Positions 1 to 12,077 of a stretch of DNA of 64,000 nucleotides are shown piece by piece (position 1 is the first letter of the stretch; each line of letters starts with the position of its first letter). This DNA is from Artocarpus heterophyllus (lineage: Eukaryota; Streptophyta; Magnoliopsida; Rosales; Moraceae), in contig CM046350.1 of assembly GCA_025403435.1 (NCBI GenBank), positions 3,941,512 through 4,005,511 on the forward strand, written 5' to 3'. The translations under genes were made by a program, and so were the position numbers. Under the pieces are notes generated by a model. The model was not told where the DNA came from. It saw nothing but the letters and a program-made list of their open reading frames with translations, and made no database searches.

Positions 1-2212
1 AAATTTTTAAAATGGGGACCTAATTACTAAAAGTTGTAAATTTGGAGACCTATAACTCAAAAATCCCTTGGCTAAATGAATGTTGGGATTCCCTACCGCA
101 AATACTGCCTTTTTATACCAAATTCTAGTAAACCTTAATCGCAATATCATTATATATACTAGTGATAATATTGGTACTCTCTAGATTTGAGGAAAAATTT
201 TTGGAAGTATCATCGTTGGAAAAAAAATAAAAAAATTGGGCACGTATTTTCTTTAAAACGTAACATTTCTTTATGATATTTAGGATACATTGAACTTTCA
301 AAAGCATACATCAATAAAAAAAAAAATTCATATAGGTAAAAATTAAGTACATTGCATATTAGATATAAATTTCAATTAAAAAAATCTTAAACATGATTTT
401 TACCTTGATTCAAAAATTACTAGTGCCATTATGTTGTTTGAATATGTTTTTGAGAGAATAGATAGGTTTGTTGTCCTCGTTCTATATATAGAGACCATAT
501 GGGATAACTTAAAAAAATTGCTTTTGCCTTTACTTTGAAAACAACTTTTGAACATATTTGGATGGACCTAGCAAAAATTTTTTGGCTTTATAAGCACGTT
601 TGGAGAAGCCAATTATTTGGTGCTTGTGAAAAACTTTTTTATTTACATTTTTATATTTTTATTTAATTAAATTTTTTATATTTTATTTAAGAATAAGAAA
701 TAAGGAATTTTTTCCAAAAAAAACAAATAAAGAATTCCATCCTTAAACGACACTATTTTTTACACCAATAAAAAAATTTTGACTTTTTAAACCAAATATG
801 TTAAAAAATTCTTTTAAAATAAAAAAACTCCTTTTTATATACTATTCAAACGCTAACTAAAAAACTCAAATTTATGCTTTATTTTTTAGTGATTAAAAGC
901 AAAATCAGAAGCTATCGCAAATATATATCTCTTCTCCAACCGTCTTGCGTAAGCATGAGCTTAAAAGAATAATATGCACTAAATTGCATGAGATAAGTAT
1001 CCTTTTCTTTTAAATAAAAGTAATGTAAGTACGTAATAATATGCCGAAACAATTAAGATGTCAACTTATTGTCCTATAAGCAATATAATAAAAATAAAAA
1101 ACTATATCATTTTTATAATTAATTAATGTCAAAAACCCAGAGAGTTGTTTTTTCGAATTTTTTTCAATAGTTTTATGATGTTTCTCAAAATTTCAGGACA
1201 AAATGCACTACATTCTCTAAAAACAAAATAATTTCCACATGATATTTTGTGCCTTTAAATCTGAAATCAAGCATAAAAGCTAGCAAAATTGTACCTTGAA
1301 TTTTAAATTCATATCAATTTTATACCTTTTCTTAATCAACTATTGATCATTTTGACTCTCAATAATCAATAAATTTAATCCTTATAACTTATATATAATC
1401 TTGTAATAAAAGACAAATCAGGCGTTATGTTTAAGAAATGAAGAGAAAATCATAAAACTGTATTTGTTTTTAAATTTGTCAATTAGTATTTCATTGCAAG
1501 TTATAAGTTAGAAAGGATAAATTTTTCAATTTACATATCAAAATTATTTATGGATTTGAGAAGGTGCAAATTTGATATGGATTTAAAATTTAGAAGAATA
1601 GTTTCAAGAATATCGAAAACACAATTTTTTTATTCCATAAACTCAAAATGCAGTGCGTAAAATGGTATATATCCCTTTTTCATAAAGCAGTTAGCAAAGT
1701 AGATATCAGTGTTAACCTCAAAACACATAAAGAATAACCTTAAAAAAGGAATTAGTTATCATGCCGATCGCTCCCATGGATTGATTTTCTGTCCGTTCAA
1801 TTCCCTTTTTTGAAATTTTGTGTAGTAATTTGTGTGTTTTAATTCTTGGCGTTTCGGAGACAGCCAGAGACTACTCGGACAAGGCAATGAAGTTACAAAG
1901 CGCCGGCAGAGGTTTACGGCATGAGTGATGGATAGGAGACTAATTCGTACCTGATCCGTTCTAAGCCGGTAAATTCATTGCTAAACAGATTGATTTTTAG
2001 TTGTGTACATATATCTGCTGATTCCTCTGTTGTCATATATCTATTTGTTTTCCTGAAATTCTTGAATTTGAGTTCTCCCAGGCTCTTATTTGTTTGTTAA
2101 TTTCTACACAGTTGCTTTTACATATGTACATGTGTGTGTGCATACATTTGCATGCAAATTTATTTGTGTGCATATATAAATTAAATTTGCATAAAAATTG
2201 ATTCATATCATT

Positions 2213-2238
2213 ACTCTCTCTCTCTCTCTCTCTCTCTC
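2213..2238. repeat. CT dinucleotide microsatellite
   Basis: A run of about 13 CT units. It produces spurious Arg-Glu-rich open frames on the minus strand, which are not genes. Confidence 0.9.
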
Positions 2239-4491
2239 CCAGAAAAACACAAGGAAACAATTATCTTTCTTTATTTTTGTTCCCAAAAACGCTACTAATT
2301 CGTAGAGAATATGGCTAGCTAAACATAGTTTTGAAAGTATAATATTTTTGTTTGAAAAAGGATGACTATTTTTGTGCTTCATCACAATAAAAGACAAGCG
2401 TAGGAGAATAGCACAATTGACACAGGCCACACTCTTCTGGTTGAGGCTTAAAATACTAGCAGAACTTGAATTTTATGTTGAGGTTATATTTTCTTACTCA
2501 AGTTGCACCTTCAATAGAGTTTCAAGGCAATTTTGTCTCATTAATTAGGAAGTCGAAGGTCTCTTGAGTTGTTTTTTTATTCCTTGTAAATTTTTTTAGC
2601 AACGGAAGTAGAAAAACTGGCGGACATAAAAGAATTTATTGATCAATACATTTCTATCATAGTTTATGCTAGATAGATATTAAATCGTTTTCCTTTTGAA
2701 TTATGACTCATGAGTAGTTGAAATACATGTACATGGGAATTTTCTTATTAATGTAAAATTAATTACTACATCAGTGCACTTCATGATATCATGAATAGTC
2801 CTCAAATATGTGATGGGATTTTGATGATTTTTTTCTTGTAAATTGAGTCATTATCATTCATTATTTATTGAAATAAGTTTAAAGAGAATTTTCCCCTCCT
2901 AATACCCAAAAATTCGGCACTTGTTTTTTTCAAGTTCCCTCCACTGTTGATTGGATCCTCTCTTTATCCTCCGTCTATTCTGAAAGTGTCTTTTCCTTAC
3001 TTTCTAAGTGCATCTTCGACCTTAAAATTCAGCATTTAAAATGTTGATCACAACTTGGAAATTTCCACACTAATTAAATTGACTATTTTATTGTCAATCT
3101 AAATTAATTCCATGATTTTTATCTTATGAGTCCATATTATGGACATGAGGATATCATTAAAATTGTCCTTTATCATATATATATTTTTTAATTTAACCTC
3201 ATACTTGTGACACTAAAGTGCCTTTGACGCACATAATTAATTTATGAAACTTTAAATTCCTAATTTGGATATAAGATTGCATTTCATTCATTCAATCCTC
3301 ATCCATGTGACGCTAAACGTGATCAGGGCTTAAGTCATTCATTTGCATTTTGATCATATAATTATAAATTACTAAATGAATAAGTATATAGAAATTTATT
3401 GTTTAAATCTTGATTAAACTCAAGATTTAGTCCAATAAATTTCTTGAACATTACAGCTTCAGGTGTTGTTGGCGGCTCTCCCCTTTCCCAACTCCGCAAG
3501 AAAGTTGCTATGCTCTTGCTTTCTTTTCTATCTTGCTTTCTTTTCTAAGGCCTGTTCAAGAGGTTATTTTATCTATAACACAAAAAAGAGTTGCAAAAGA
3601 TTTAAATAAAACGCTCATAAATTGAACGACATACTTTTTCTTATAAAGTAAAACTACATTTTGCTACACAAGACTTATTAAAGTGCAACATTAATTATCA
3701 ATATATCATCATGAATATGTAAAAATAGAAAACAAAAAGGGTTAATTACATAATTATACCTCTGAGTTTTTATTATTTCTCAATTTGTCTATTTATTTAT
3801 GGAAACTATAAAAGTATCCTTTAAATTTGATAAATTTGTTTCAATTTGATCTTTCGTAGACTTTTTTGATAAAAAGAACATGGAAATACATATACTTAAT
3901 AAAACCTAATTTGTTTATGAAATATATATTTCTTTTTTTATAAAAATTTGTATAAGAATATTCCAAAATTCAAAAATTCATAATACTTAGATTTTTTTTT
4001 TAAATTTGATGTTTTGTTTTAAGAATTTTTATTATTTGAATTTATAAAATATTTTTCATAACTATTTAAACGTATTTATATTGTTTTGCTCAATTTTTTT
4101 TATTTAGAGAGATCAAATTGAAATAAGTTTATAAAATTCAAACGATATTTTTGTAGTTTCTCAAAATACAGAGACAAATTAAGAAATAGTTGAAACTACA
4201 ATGTATGATTATGTAATTATCCCAAAACAAAAATTATACCGCGGCAATAGTAGCAAAATTGTCATCGGCCAAAACCAACAATGATAAGATTTGTGAATTT
4301 TCACATCAAGCACGTTGATTTCCAAAGTCATATAATTCAGTATCAGATAACTATTTCCGCAGAAGCCCACGTGACAACGTCCTAAAAGTCTAAAATCACA
4401 CTTGAGTTATTTTGGTCCCCCAAAAAAGAAAAAAAAAAAAGAGACAGAGTATTGAAGGGCAACCAGGAACCAATTAGACGCAATTGTTCCA

Positions 4492-4493
<2 letters not shown>

Positions 4494-4526
<33 letters not shown>
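4494..4526. repeat. ATT trinucleotide microsatellite
   Basis: About ten uninterrupted ATT units, some 540 bp upstream of the first NLR start codon. It would make a polymorphic marker for the NLR locus. Confidence 0.9.
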
Positions 4527-5064
4527 GTAATCAAACATCATTCTGATAGAAATACAAACCAAAAATATCAAAAGTCTATATAATCAAATGCAGATCGAGT
4601 TAATCAATAGTTGGTAGCCAACTACAGCACAAAGTTAGACCTGTGGATGATTTTTTTAACCTTTTTAAATAGAAGTTTATAGTTAGATAAAAATCAATCC
4701 AGAGCTAACGTCCATACTAATTAATTCAAATAATGATTGGTAGGCGTCTACTTGTATGGTTTTTCTATTAGGATTAATTAGATAAGCATTTTTTAAATGG
4801 TTATTCTATTAGATATGCCACGACAGCTTTCAGTTGGAAAGAAAGATTATGACATTAAATAACAATGACCAAGATTAAGAAAATCAGTCCGCAACAGGAA
4901 AATTGTAAGAATAAAGATTAGTACGGTTATGATCCACATACATGTTAATCAACTCAAGTTCTTGGCAGTGATTTGCTCCATAATTAATAGATTTATAAGA
5001 AGAAAAAAAATTATAACAAGCAAAAACTTGAAATTTTGCAGGTAATAAAACTCAAACAACAGTA

Positions 5065-7653
5065 ATGGAGATAGTAGTAGCTCCTGTAGTTCAGGCCATG
5101 ACGGAGAAATCTATTGAGGCTCTTGGAAGGGAAGCTTCTTATGCACTTGAGTTTCAGGGTCACTTTGATCAGACGAAGGCAATTCTGTTAGATGCCAAGA
5201 GTTTCCTTAACAAGAAGGAAATTATTAATCACAAGCTTAGAGAGGGACATGCCAAGCCAGCCTTGATTCGGCTGAGGAAACTGATTTATGAAGCTGATGA
5301 TGTGGTGACAGATTGCCTAATCAGAGACAGATACAAGGGCGATGGCTTCTGCGGTTTCTTGCGTCGGTGCAATCCATTCTTCTTGCGTCAATCTGGAAAG
5401 AAATTGGTGATCATTAATTCCCACATGGAAAAACTACTTCAGGACTTAGGAGCATATGATATACAGGACGAGCCACAAAGCCAACCTCGTACTGAAGATG
5501 ACTCTAACTCCCAAGACAAGGAATGCAAAATGCCGCAGCAGGATTACAACCCAAACGAGATAATTGGATTCGATGACAACATCAAGGAGATAAAAGAGTG
5601 GATCTATAAACATGACAAGGGACTCCAATGCATCGCAATTGCAGGGATGGGGGGCTTGGGCAAGACTACCATTGCCCAACAAATCTACAACGACCCTGTA
5701 GTTCGTGAACACTTTAAGAAAATGATATGGGTGCCTGTCTCGAAGAATTTCAACCAGTCTCGAATTTCAAAGCGCTTGTTGACTTTGTTGGGAGGAGAAA
5801 CAGCAGATAGTAGTCACTTGATCAAAGCACTTGAGAGTGCACGCAAAACCAATGAGGATATTCTTGTTGTCATGGACGATGTGTGGAGCATTGACGTTGA
5901 ATGGTGGAATGGATTTTGCAAAGCTTTAACCACAGAAAATAGAAGCACTTGTATCATTGTTACTACCAGGAAGGGAGATGTGGCACGCCAAGTCCAAGGC
6001 CAAGTGGCTAAAGAATTTCGAATTCATAAGCCAAATCCACTGGGTGAAGTTCATAGCTGGCGGTTATTCTCTATCTCTACCAATGGGAAATGTGACGAGC
6101 CGGGATTTAAGGAAACAGGGACGGAGATACTGAAGAAATGTGGAGGGCTTCCACTGTCAATCAAGACAATCGGATCCTTATTGGCATTCAAGGACAAGCC
6201 TTCATCGTGGACAGAGGTGTTTGAAAGTTTTCATGCATTAGCGGTAGGTGAAGTAAAAGATAACGAAGTCATGGCTTCTCTCAGATTGAGCTATGATGAG
6301 CTTAAGCCTCATCTTAAGCAATGCTTGTTGTGTTTGTCAGTTTACCCTGAAGACCATGTGATAAGAGCTGAGCAGGTAATCCATTGGTGGGTCGCGGAGG
6401 ATCTCGTGCCAAGGCAAGGCTCAAACCCAATAGAATTGGGCTATCAATACCTTTCAGCTCTAGTCAGTAGATGCCTTGTCGACGTTGAGCGTGGAAGAAA
6501 CTATGATGGGAAAGTCTATACTTTCAAGATACATGATATGGTACGCGAGTTGATTATGACGATTGCAGAATCAGAGGAATTTTGCAGCTTCAACGACAAC
6601 GGCATCCAAAAATGGAATAAAGAGTCTTACTGGTTAGGTATTGTTGATGAAATGATCACAAGTATTAAGTCATTTGGGAGCAATTCAAGACTCCGGTCAT
6701 TGGTACTTGTGACAAGCAGCCCTGTTGATCTTGGCACGTACTCATGGTTTCCATTGTCCCTCAGGATGTTGGATTTATCTGGTGGCTGCGCTAATCTGGA
6801 CAAGAAAGGGCTGAAGAATCTCTTAGATTGGATTGCTTCTCTTAAGCGCCTAGCGTGTTTGTATCTAAGGGAAGTTGGATGTCTGGAGGAACTTCCATCT
6901 TCGGTATGTGAACTCTGCAATCTTCAATTGCTGATCCTTACCGATTGCAACAACTTAAAAAGGCTGCACTCGTCATTAACTAAAATGAAGAAACTCATTG
7001 TCCTGCATGTGGGAGGTTGTCCCCTTAAGTATTTACCTCGGGGCTTGGAGAGGCTTTCAAGTCTTCAGGAACTCACTGGATTTAGAGTGGTTAGTCAGCA
7101 AAATGCCAAGGCTTGCAGCATTTTTGAGCTTTCAAAATTGATCAACCTAAGAGTGCTACGTGTGGTCCTAAGTGATGACGACCTTGAAATCTCAAAAAGT
7201 GAGCTGGAGAAAGTCCTCTCAGAGCTAGAAAATCTCAAGGTTCTAGATATTGACGCAAATAATTGCGAGAATCTAAACACCTTGAATATTTTAGAAGGTC
7301 TGAAACCTCCAAAAGCCCTTAAGGAGCTGTATCTTCGAAATTACCGCCGCATGGCCACATTACCAAAGTGGGTTCATCCTTCATTCCTTCCTGAATTGCA
7401 ATATCTTCATGTTGAGGATGGAGATATCACCAGCTTCCTTCCTCAAGATAAAAATGACCGTTCTTCATACACCTGGAAAAAACTTGAAGGTCTGTCTTTG
7501 AAGAACCTGCAGAGCTTGGTCGCGGACTGGAATGAGTTGGATGCAATTATGCCTATACGAAGAAAATACATCGAGATTGATCCCAATCCTACTAATGGAA
7601 AATGGACAAATCTCCCCCCCAACGTTGAGCAGTGCGGGTTCCATAGGGGATGA
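5065..7653 (+). CDS. CC-NBS-LRR immune receptor, RPP13-like 4 / ZAR1-like (NLR1)
   Basis: This is an intracellular NLR of 862 residues in one exon. An N-terminal coiled-coil region (about 1-135) contains the Rx-type YEADD patch. The NB-ARC follows: P-loop GMGGLGKTT from about residue 194, Walker B VVMDDVW about 268-274, RNBS-B TTRKGD, GLPL about 361-364, RNBS-D CLLCLSVYPED from about 420, and an MHD-type IHDM with His 490. The rest is degenerate leucine-rich repeats, ending in an ADW..L..IMP segment also present at the ZAR1 C-terminus. All nucleotide-binding motifs are present, so it looks functional. The ATG at 5065 gives an N-terminus (MEIVVAPV) that aligns with NLR2 (MELVTASF). By family knowledge, ADP/ATP exchange drives oligomerisation and cell death. 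The close paralogue NLR2 lies at 53061-55697. ZAR1-like placement is inferred from remembered motif layout; a general RPP13-like CNL is the alternative. Confidence 0.9.
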   Translation: MEIVVAPVVQAMTEKSIEALGREASYALEFQGHFDQTKAILLDAKSFLNKKEIINHKLREGHAKPALIRLRKLIYEADDVVTDCLIRDRYKGDGFCGFLRRCNPFFLRQSGKKLVIINSHMEKLLQDLGAYDIQDEPQSQPRTEDDSNSQDKECKMPQQDYNPNEIIGFDDNIKEIKEWIYKHDKGLQCIAIAGMGGLGKTTIAQQIYNDPVVREHFKKMIWVPVSKNFNQSRISKRLLTLLGGETADSSHLIKALESARKTNEDILVVMDDVWSIDVEWWNGFCKALTTENRSTCIIVTTRKGDVARQVQGQVAKEFRIHKPNPLGEVHSWRLFSISTNGKCDEPGFKETGTEILKKCGGLPLSIKTIGSLLAFKDKPSSWTEVFESFHALAVGEVKDNEVMASLRLSYDELKPHLKQCLLCLSVYPEDHVIRAEQVIHWWVAEDLVPRQGSNPIELGYQYLSALVSRCLVDVERGRNYDGKVYTFKIHDMVRELIMTIAESEEFCSFNDNGIQKWNKESYWLGIVDEMITSIKSFGSNSRLRSLVLVTSSPVDLGTYSWFPLSLRMLDLSGGCANLDKKGLKNLLDWIASLKRLACLYLREVGCLEELPSSVCELCNLQLLILTDCNNLKRLHSSLTKMKKLIVLHVGGCPLKYLPRGLERLSSLQELTGFRVVSQQNAKACSIFELSKLINLRVLRVVLSDDDLEISKSELEKVLSELENLKVLDIDANNCENLNTLNILEGLKPPKALKELYLRNYRRMATLPKWVHPSFLPELQYLHVEDGDITSFLPQDKNDRSSYTWKKLEGLSLKNLQSLVADWNELDAIMPIRRKYIEIDPNPTNGKWTNLPPNVEQCGFHRG

Positions 7654-7762
7654 ATGTATACTTGTATCCTTCCAGCAGCTATGTATTATGCATGATGATG
7701 TGTGTAAGATGTTGGTACTGTCAGTTCTGGAAGTTTGTGCTACTTAATTAGTTAGAGCAATG

Positions 7763-8035
7763 TTGTTGAAGTTCGATAGTGCGTGGTTTAAGCTGTATGG
7801 ATTAGTTTTGGTGCTGAAGAACGTGCATACATCTACAACTAGAAGTGGCATTATTGTTTAAGTTTGTTAGTGTGCGGTTTAAGCTGTATGAATTGGTTTC
7901 TGTACTGAAGAATGCGCATATATCTACAACTAGAAGTGGCATTATTGTTTAAGTTCGTTAGTGTGCGGTTTAAGCTGTATGGATTGGTTTCCGTACTGAA
8001 GAATGTGTATATTTTGGCAACTGGAAGTGGCTTTA
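7763..8035. repeat. 91-bp tandem repeat, three copies, 3' flank of NLR1
   Basis: The landmark AAGCTGTATG recurs near 7790, 7881 and 7972, exactly 91 bp apart. Copies 1 and 2 are nearly complete and the third diverges towards its end. The array starts about 110 bp after the NLR1 stop and probably lies in its 3' UTR. No open frame runs through it. Confidence 0.85.
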
Positions 8036-9518
8036 GTGATGTATCATATTAAATGTTTGTGTATAAATACTACATCTATATATTTTGTTGTACTTGTGTA
8101 TGTCCTATGTGCATGCGCAATGTGATAGAAAAATTACGCCCCCAAAATCCAATTTTGATTGCTTGATTGATTTCCTTCTGGTTGAAGGAGTGCAGGTCAA
8201 AGTTTGAAAGAGTAATTCTCTCTTCGTCAATGTTATTTGGCATGTGCACTAAATAACCTTTTAAATTAATAATCTCTCTTCAAGAAGCATATGTTACAAT
8301 AGAAGACCATTTCAAATTTTCTTTTCTTTCATTTTTTTTCTCTCCTCCTTTGTGAGGTTTCTTGTTTCCTTTTTTTTTTTTTTTGTTCCTTAAAAAGAAT
8401 AAAATGAACTTATCTAAGAAAATAAAACATATAATAGAAAGTAGAACAAAAAATTAAAAATGAAAGAACTGCCCTTAATAAAAATTTTTAGGAGCCAAAG
8501 ATGGAAAAATAGTAATCCACATGATACAGAGCTGCATGCATAGTACTGAATTATGATGGATACCAGCAACTGGTCAACCGATTTTGAAAGAATGCATCTG
8601 AAAACCAATACAAGATGAGGCAACAAACTCTGTTTTGCGAAAAGTACCAAGAACACTTGTGCCATGTAAAAAACCAGTATAAATCAAAACAAATCGAAGC
8701 TTGATTAGAAGGTAGACAGTTCCATGATATCAATCTATACTGATTTTTTTTCCTTTCTATCTACCAAAAAAATCTGAGAATAGTCAACAAAATCACGAGA
8801 CATGCCAAGCACTAAAATCACAAAATGCAACTCTCCTACATAACGATTTTCAAGTTCAAGTGTAAAACGATATCACTTTGTCTTCTCTTGCACACAGCTT
8901 ACAGGAAAGTGGATCAAATTGATTCTCTTTCAGATGAGCGTATTTTAGTGAGCTAGGCCCCTCATACAATGGCTTTATTGCCTTATTTGAGGGAACTATA
9001 GCTAGAACATATCAAATTTATTTCTCTCGCAGTATTTCCAATTAGTAGCAAGAACCTTGGTCTTGCACTTGGGAAGAGCTTGAACAGGTAGGGAAATATA
9101 GCAAGCCTGAAGGCTGAAATCACATATGTATAACTCGTTACGAAGGATTCTAAACTATTTTTAAAGGTATATTTAGCTATGAGATGGTCATGGACTGTTG
9201 TTGCCTGTTGTGGCCTCTTCCATTTTAAATGGTTGCATACGTATTTAAGTACTACACCTATCCATGCTCAAATCTATTGGTTTAATAAATTGAAGGAGGC
9301 TTAAGAGGATGGATGATACACATGAAAATATAGTTCTAGGAAAATCAAGCACATATACACAATATTGACAATGCCATATACTGAAGACGATGATGAAGCC
9401 ACAAAATTTCGTGCTGTGAGTAATATGTTCCTTGTCAAAGCCAAAACATGAACCACAACTGCAATAACTCAAACCAAGGTCAAGCATACATGCAAATTCA
9501 CACTAACTACAACTAGGA
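8036..9518. other. Intergenic between NLR1 and kinase pseudogene
   Basis: I see no gene. The sequence is AT-rich with homopolymer T runs near 8330-8390. The 3' ends of NLR1 (+) and the kinase remnant (-) converge here. Confidence 0.5.
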
Positions 9519-10390
9519 TTACAACGCAATGATTCTCACACGTTCAAGAAAATCTTGGCAGTTGATCACCGGCAATGCTTCTATCTCCTTATATTTTAGG
9601 CATCTATATGCTATAGACTGACAAATCTCATCAATGGTTTTCTTTCGAGTAAGAACACTCAAAATGTCAGATATCGTGGGCCTGCAACTTTTGATAGTGC
9701 ACATCACTGCTAAACTCAATAATTCAATGGCATCTTGGACTTCATAGCAATTATTTAAACTGGGATCAACCAGGCGTAGTATATGATGATCAGAACATGA
9801 ATGGGCCTGCATTTGCAAACTTTGAGTCTCAAGGCCCGAAAGAATGAATAATTATACACAAAAAAAAAAATTGTTAGCACATGGTTTCATGTTGAGTGTT
9901 CAAGTTGCTTACCTCGTTCAAAATAAACTCCAATTCTTGCTTTAATTTAGACACATCTTCACACCAACAATTTCAAGTACAACTACCCCAAACTATATAA
10001 ATCAGATTCTGTTGTTGGCTCACTGAGTTGAAAATACTCTGGTGCTAAATATCCATTGAAAACCAATCCGTTACATTAAGCCTTAAGTATATCACCATCC
10101 ATCGCCAGTTGAGACATTTCATCAGCATAACGATGTAGATGTTGTAGAAGTTATGTACTTCTTTCAGCAAGAAGCTTCTTCTTTATGATAGAAAATCGAT
10201 CTTCTGCAGCATAAACTTGTGCCAATTCAAAGTTTGACAGCTTGGGCTGTAAGTTTACATCAAGAAGAATATTGGAAGCCTTAGTATGGCCATGAACTAT
10301 CCTACATCCTGGATTATTGTGTAGAAACTTCAGACCTCTCTCTATTTTTCCCTGGCAAATGTGAAATCTATTTTGCCATGTCAAATATGT
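9519..10390 (-). pseudogene. Decayed C-terminal kinase fragment of an LRR-RLK
   Basis: Three blocks match the last exons of the neighbouring receptor-kinase gene in order. The block at about 10151-10384 encodes the catalytic-loop segment ending in VHGHTKASNILLD and KLSNFELA. The block at about 9990-10070 encodes an APEYFQ activation-segment end and a DLYSLG segment. The block at 9519-9810 encodes helix I (LAVMCTIKSCRPTISDILSVL). A one-base deletion in the middle block throws the frame to an immediate TAG. The HRD equivalent reads HGH and the DFG equivalent NFE, so the ancestor already resembled a pseudokinase. I find no glycine-loop, transmembrane, malectin or LRR parts. It is a broken tandem paralogue of the gene at 11743-24811. 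Confidence 0.75.
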
Positions 10391-11742
10391 TTATGATGGA
10401 TCCCAGGGGAGTTTCAACAAGTCTTCAGAATCTGCAATGATCACCGAGTCTCCAAATTAAATTTATGTTCTACATAGAAATCAAACTTAATAAAACAGGA
10501 ATGACTCAAACAAAACATATGCTGCATTGGCTTGATTTCTGCATAGGCCAAAAAGTTAGAAGAAAAGATCTAACCTTTCCAACATTATTAATTATAGGGC
10601 TTCTGATGTTTTGGAAATTTAGAGCCTAGTGGCGAATTAAGTCTCTATAAAATCTTTCCAACATTTATTACTGGGCTTCTCTTTTTTTTTTTTTTTTTTT
10701 TGAAAAGGGAAATAAGTTACGACAGGTGATAAATTTTAAAGAAGAATATAAAAGTAAGAAAATGATATAAAGATTTAATGTACAATAAGATTGTTACATC
10801 ATGGACTAGGAGAAGAGAGGAGCCCTATATACAAATTCGAAGTACAAAATCAGGTAACTTACTCAAGAATCAAGATTATTTAGTCAATAGATTTCTTAAC
10901 TCAATAACATGATTCAAATTAATTCAAAAACTGCTTAAAAAGGTAACAATACATAAAATACTATTCAAAAACTAATTAATGCTTTTATATTTGGCCCCTA
11001 CCTATTGTCAAGCTAAAGTGAACACATGCTAGGTTGCCCATCTCATAGAATTTTTTTTTTTTTTTTTTTTGGTGTTATCTAGCTTATAGATTTCAGTTAC
11101 CTTAATATGACAATGACTATAATTCAGTGTCCAATTGTCCACGTTGTTTTGTTTTATTTGTTGTCTGTCGAGGTGATTGCTTCTTTTTTTTTTGGGTTGT
11201 CCCTTTTTTTCTTTTATTGTCGTTTAATTGGAGTCGTTCTCCTTGCTGTCGTTTCGTTATTAACTTTGTTTTCCATTAGTTTGCCGCTTGTAGTTACGTC
11301 GTTGTTTTAAGGTAATTGTCGTGTATAGGTTGTTGCCATTAGTCAATTTGTTGTCATTTTATTTAAGCGATTGTCGCTTTCTCTTGTTATCGTTTATGCA
11401 TTCCAACCTGGAATAACAACAGTGTGAAAATAAACAATCGAAACCATACACAAAGGCCCGTTTGTTTTTGTTCTCATAATTTTTAAAAACATTTTTACAT
11501 GTTTTTTAGGATAAAAATTTTAAAGATATTTTCAACACAATTTTTAAAAAAAAATTATTTTCTAAAAAAAAAAACTATTTTCAACTATTTTAAAAACAAT
11601 ACCAAACGACGTTCTAAAAAAAATCATTATTTAGAAAAACAAACAGCTATATCTATTTCATTAAAGACAAAGCATGAAATTAGAAAAACTGTGCTGCGAA
11701 TTATGACCACGTGGTCCCACTAAAAACACATTCAATCAAAAC
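10391..11742. other. Intergenic between kinase pseudogene and LRR-RLK
   Basis: I see no intact gene. Poly-T runs lie at 10681-10702 and 11049-11071. A small TIR-like repeat lies at about 11456-11646, described separately. Confidence 0.5.
11456..11646. mobile_element. Probable MITE, poly-A/T rich
   Basis: The left end reads CCCGTTTGTTTTTGTTC and the right end AGAAAAACAAACAGC, which are imperfect inverted repeats. The AT-rich interior contains TTTTTAAAAACATTTTTACAT. A related copy lies at about 61228-61388. No target-site duplication is clear to me. Confidence 0.5.
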
Positions 11743-12037
11743 TCAAACTAATTGTTGGGATGTGGAGGAATCAGGTGCTTTGTCGAGGTCTCCAGAGAAA
11801 GTATTTGAGGCAGATGGATCAGGCAGAACGATATCACTGAGTGTTTTCTTACCACCAAGAACACTCAAAACTTGAGATATCGTTGGTCTCATACTTGGGC
11901 TCGAACTCGTGCACTTCACTGCTAGATTCAACAACGTGAGGGCTTGCTTTGCGTCGTACAAATCGTACAAGTTCTTGTCCACCAACTCTATCAGCCTCCC
12001 TTTACTTTGTAAATGATATGCCTATGCATTACAACAA

Positions 12038-12077
<40 letters not shown>

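Larger units (their letters stand above)
1..5064. other. Intergenic, AT-rich, no gene seen
   Basis: I see no convincing gene here. Open frames are short and low-complexity. The stretch holds a CT microsatellite (about 2213-2238), an ATT microsatellite (about 4494-4526) and a small GC-richer island near 1840-1975. The sequence TTTTGCAG/GTAATAAAA ends near 5041, just before the first NLR start, and could be a 3' splice site of a 5'-UTR intron, but this is unproven. Confidence 0.6.

Noticed and set aside
2033..2430. Two overlapping minus-strand frames with Arg-Glu repeats
   Set aside because: Translation of the CT microsatellite and flanks, not a gene.
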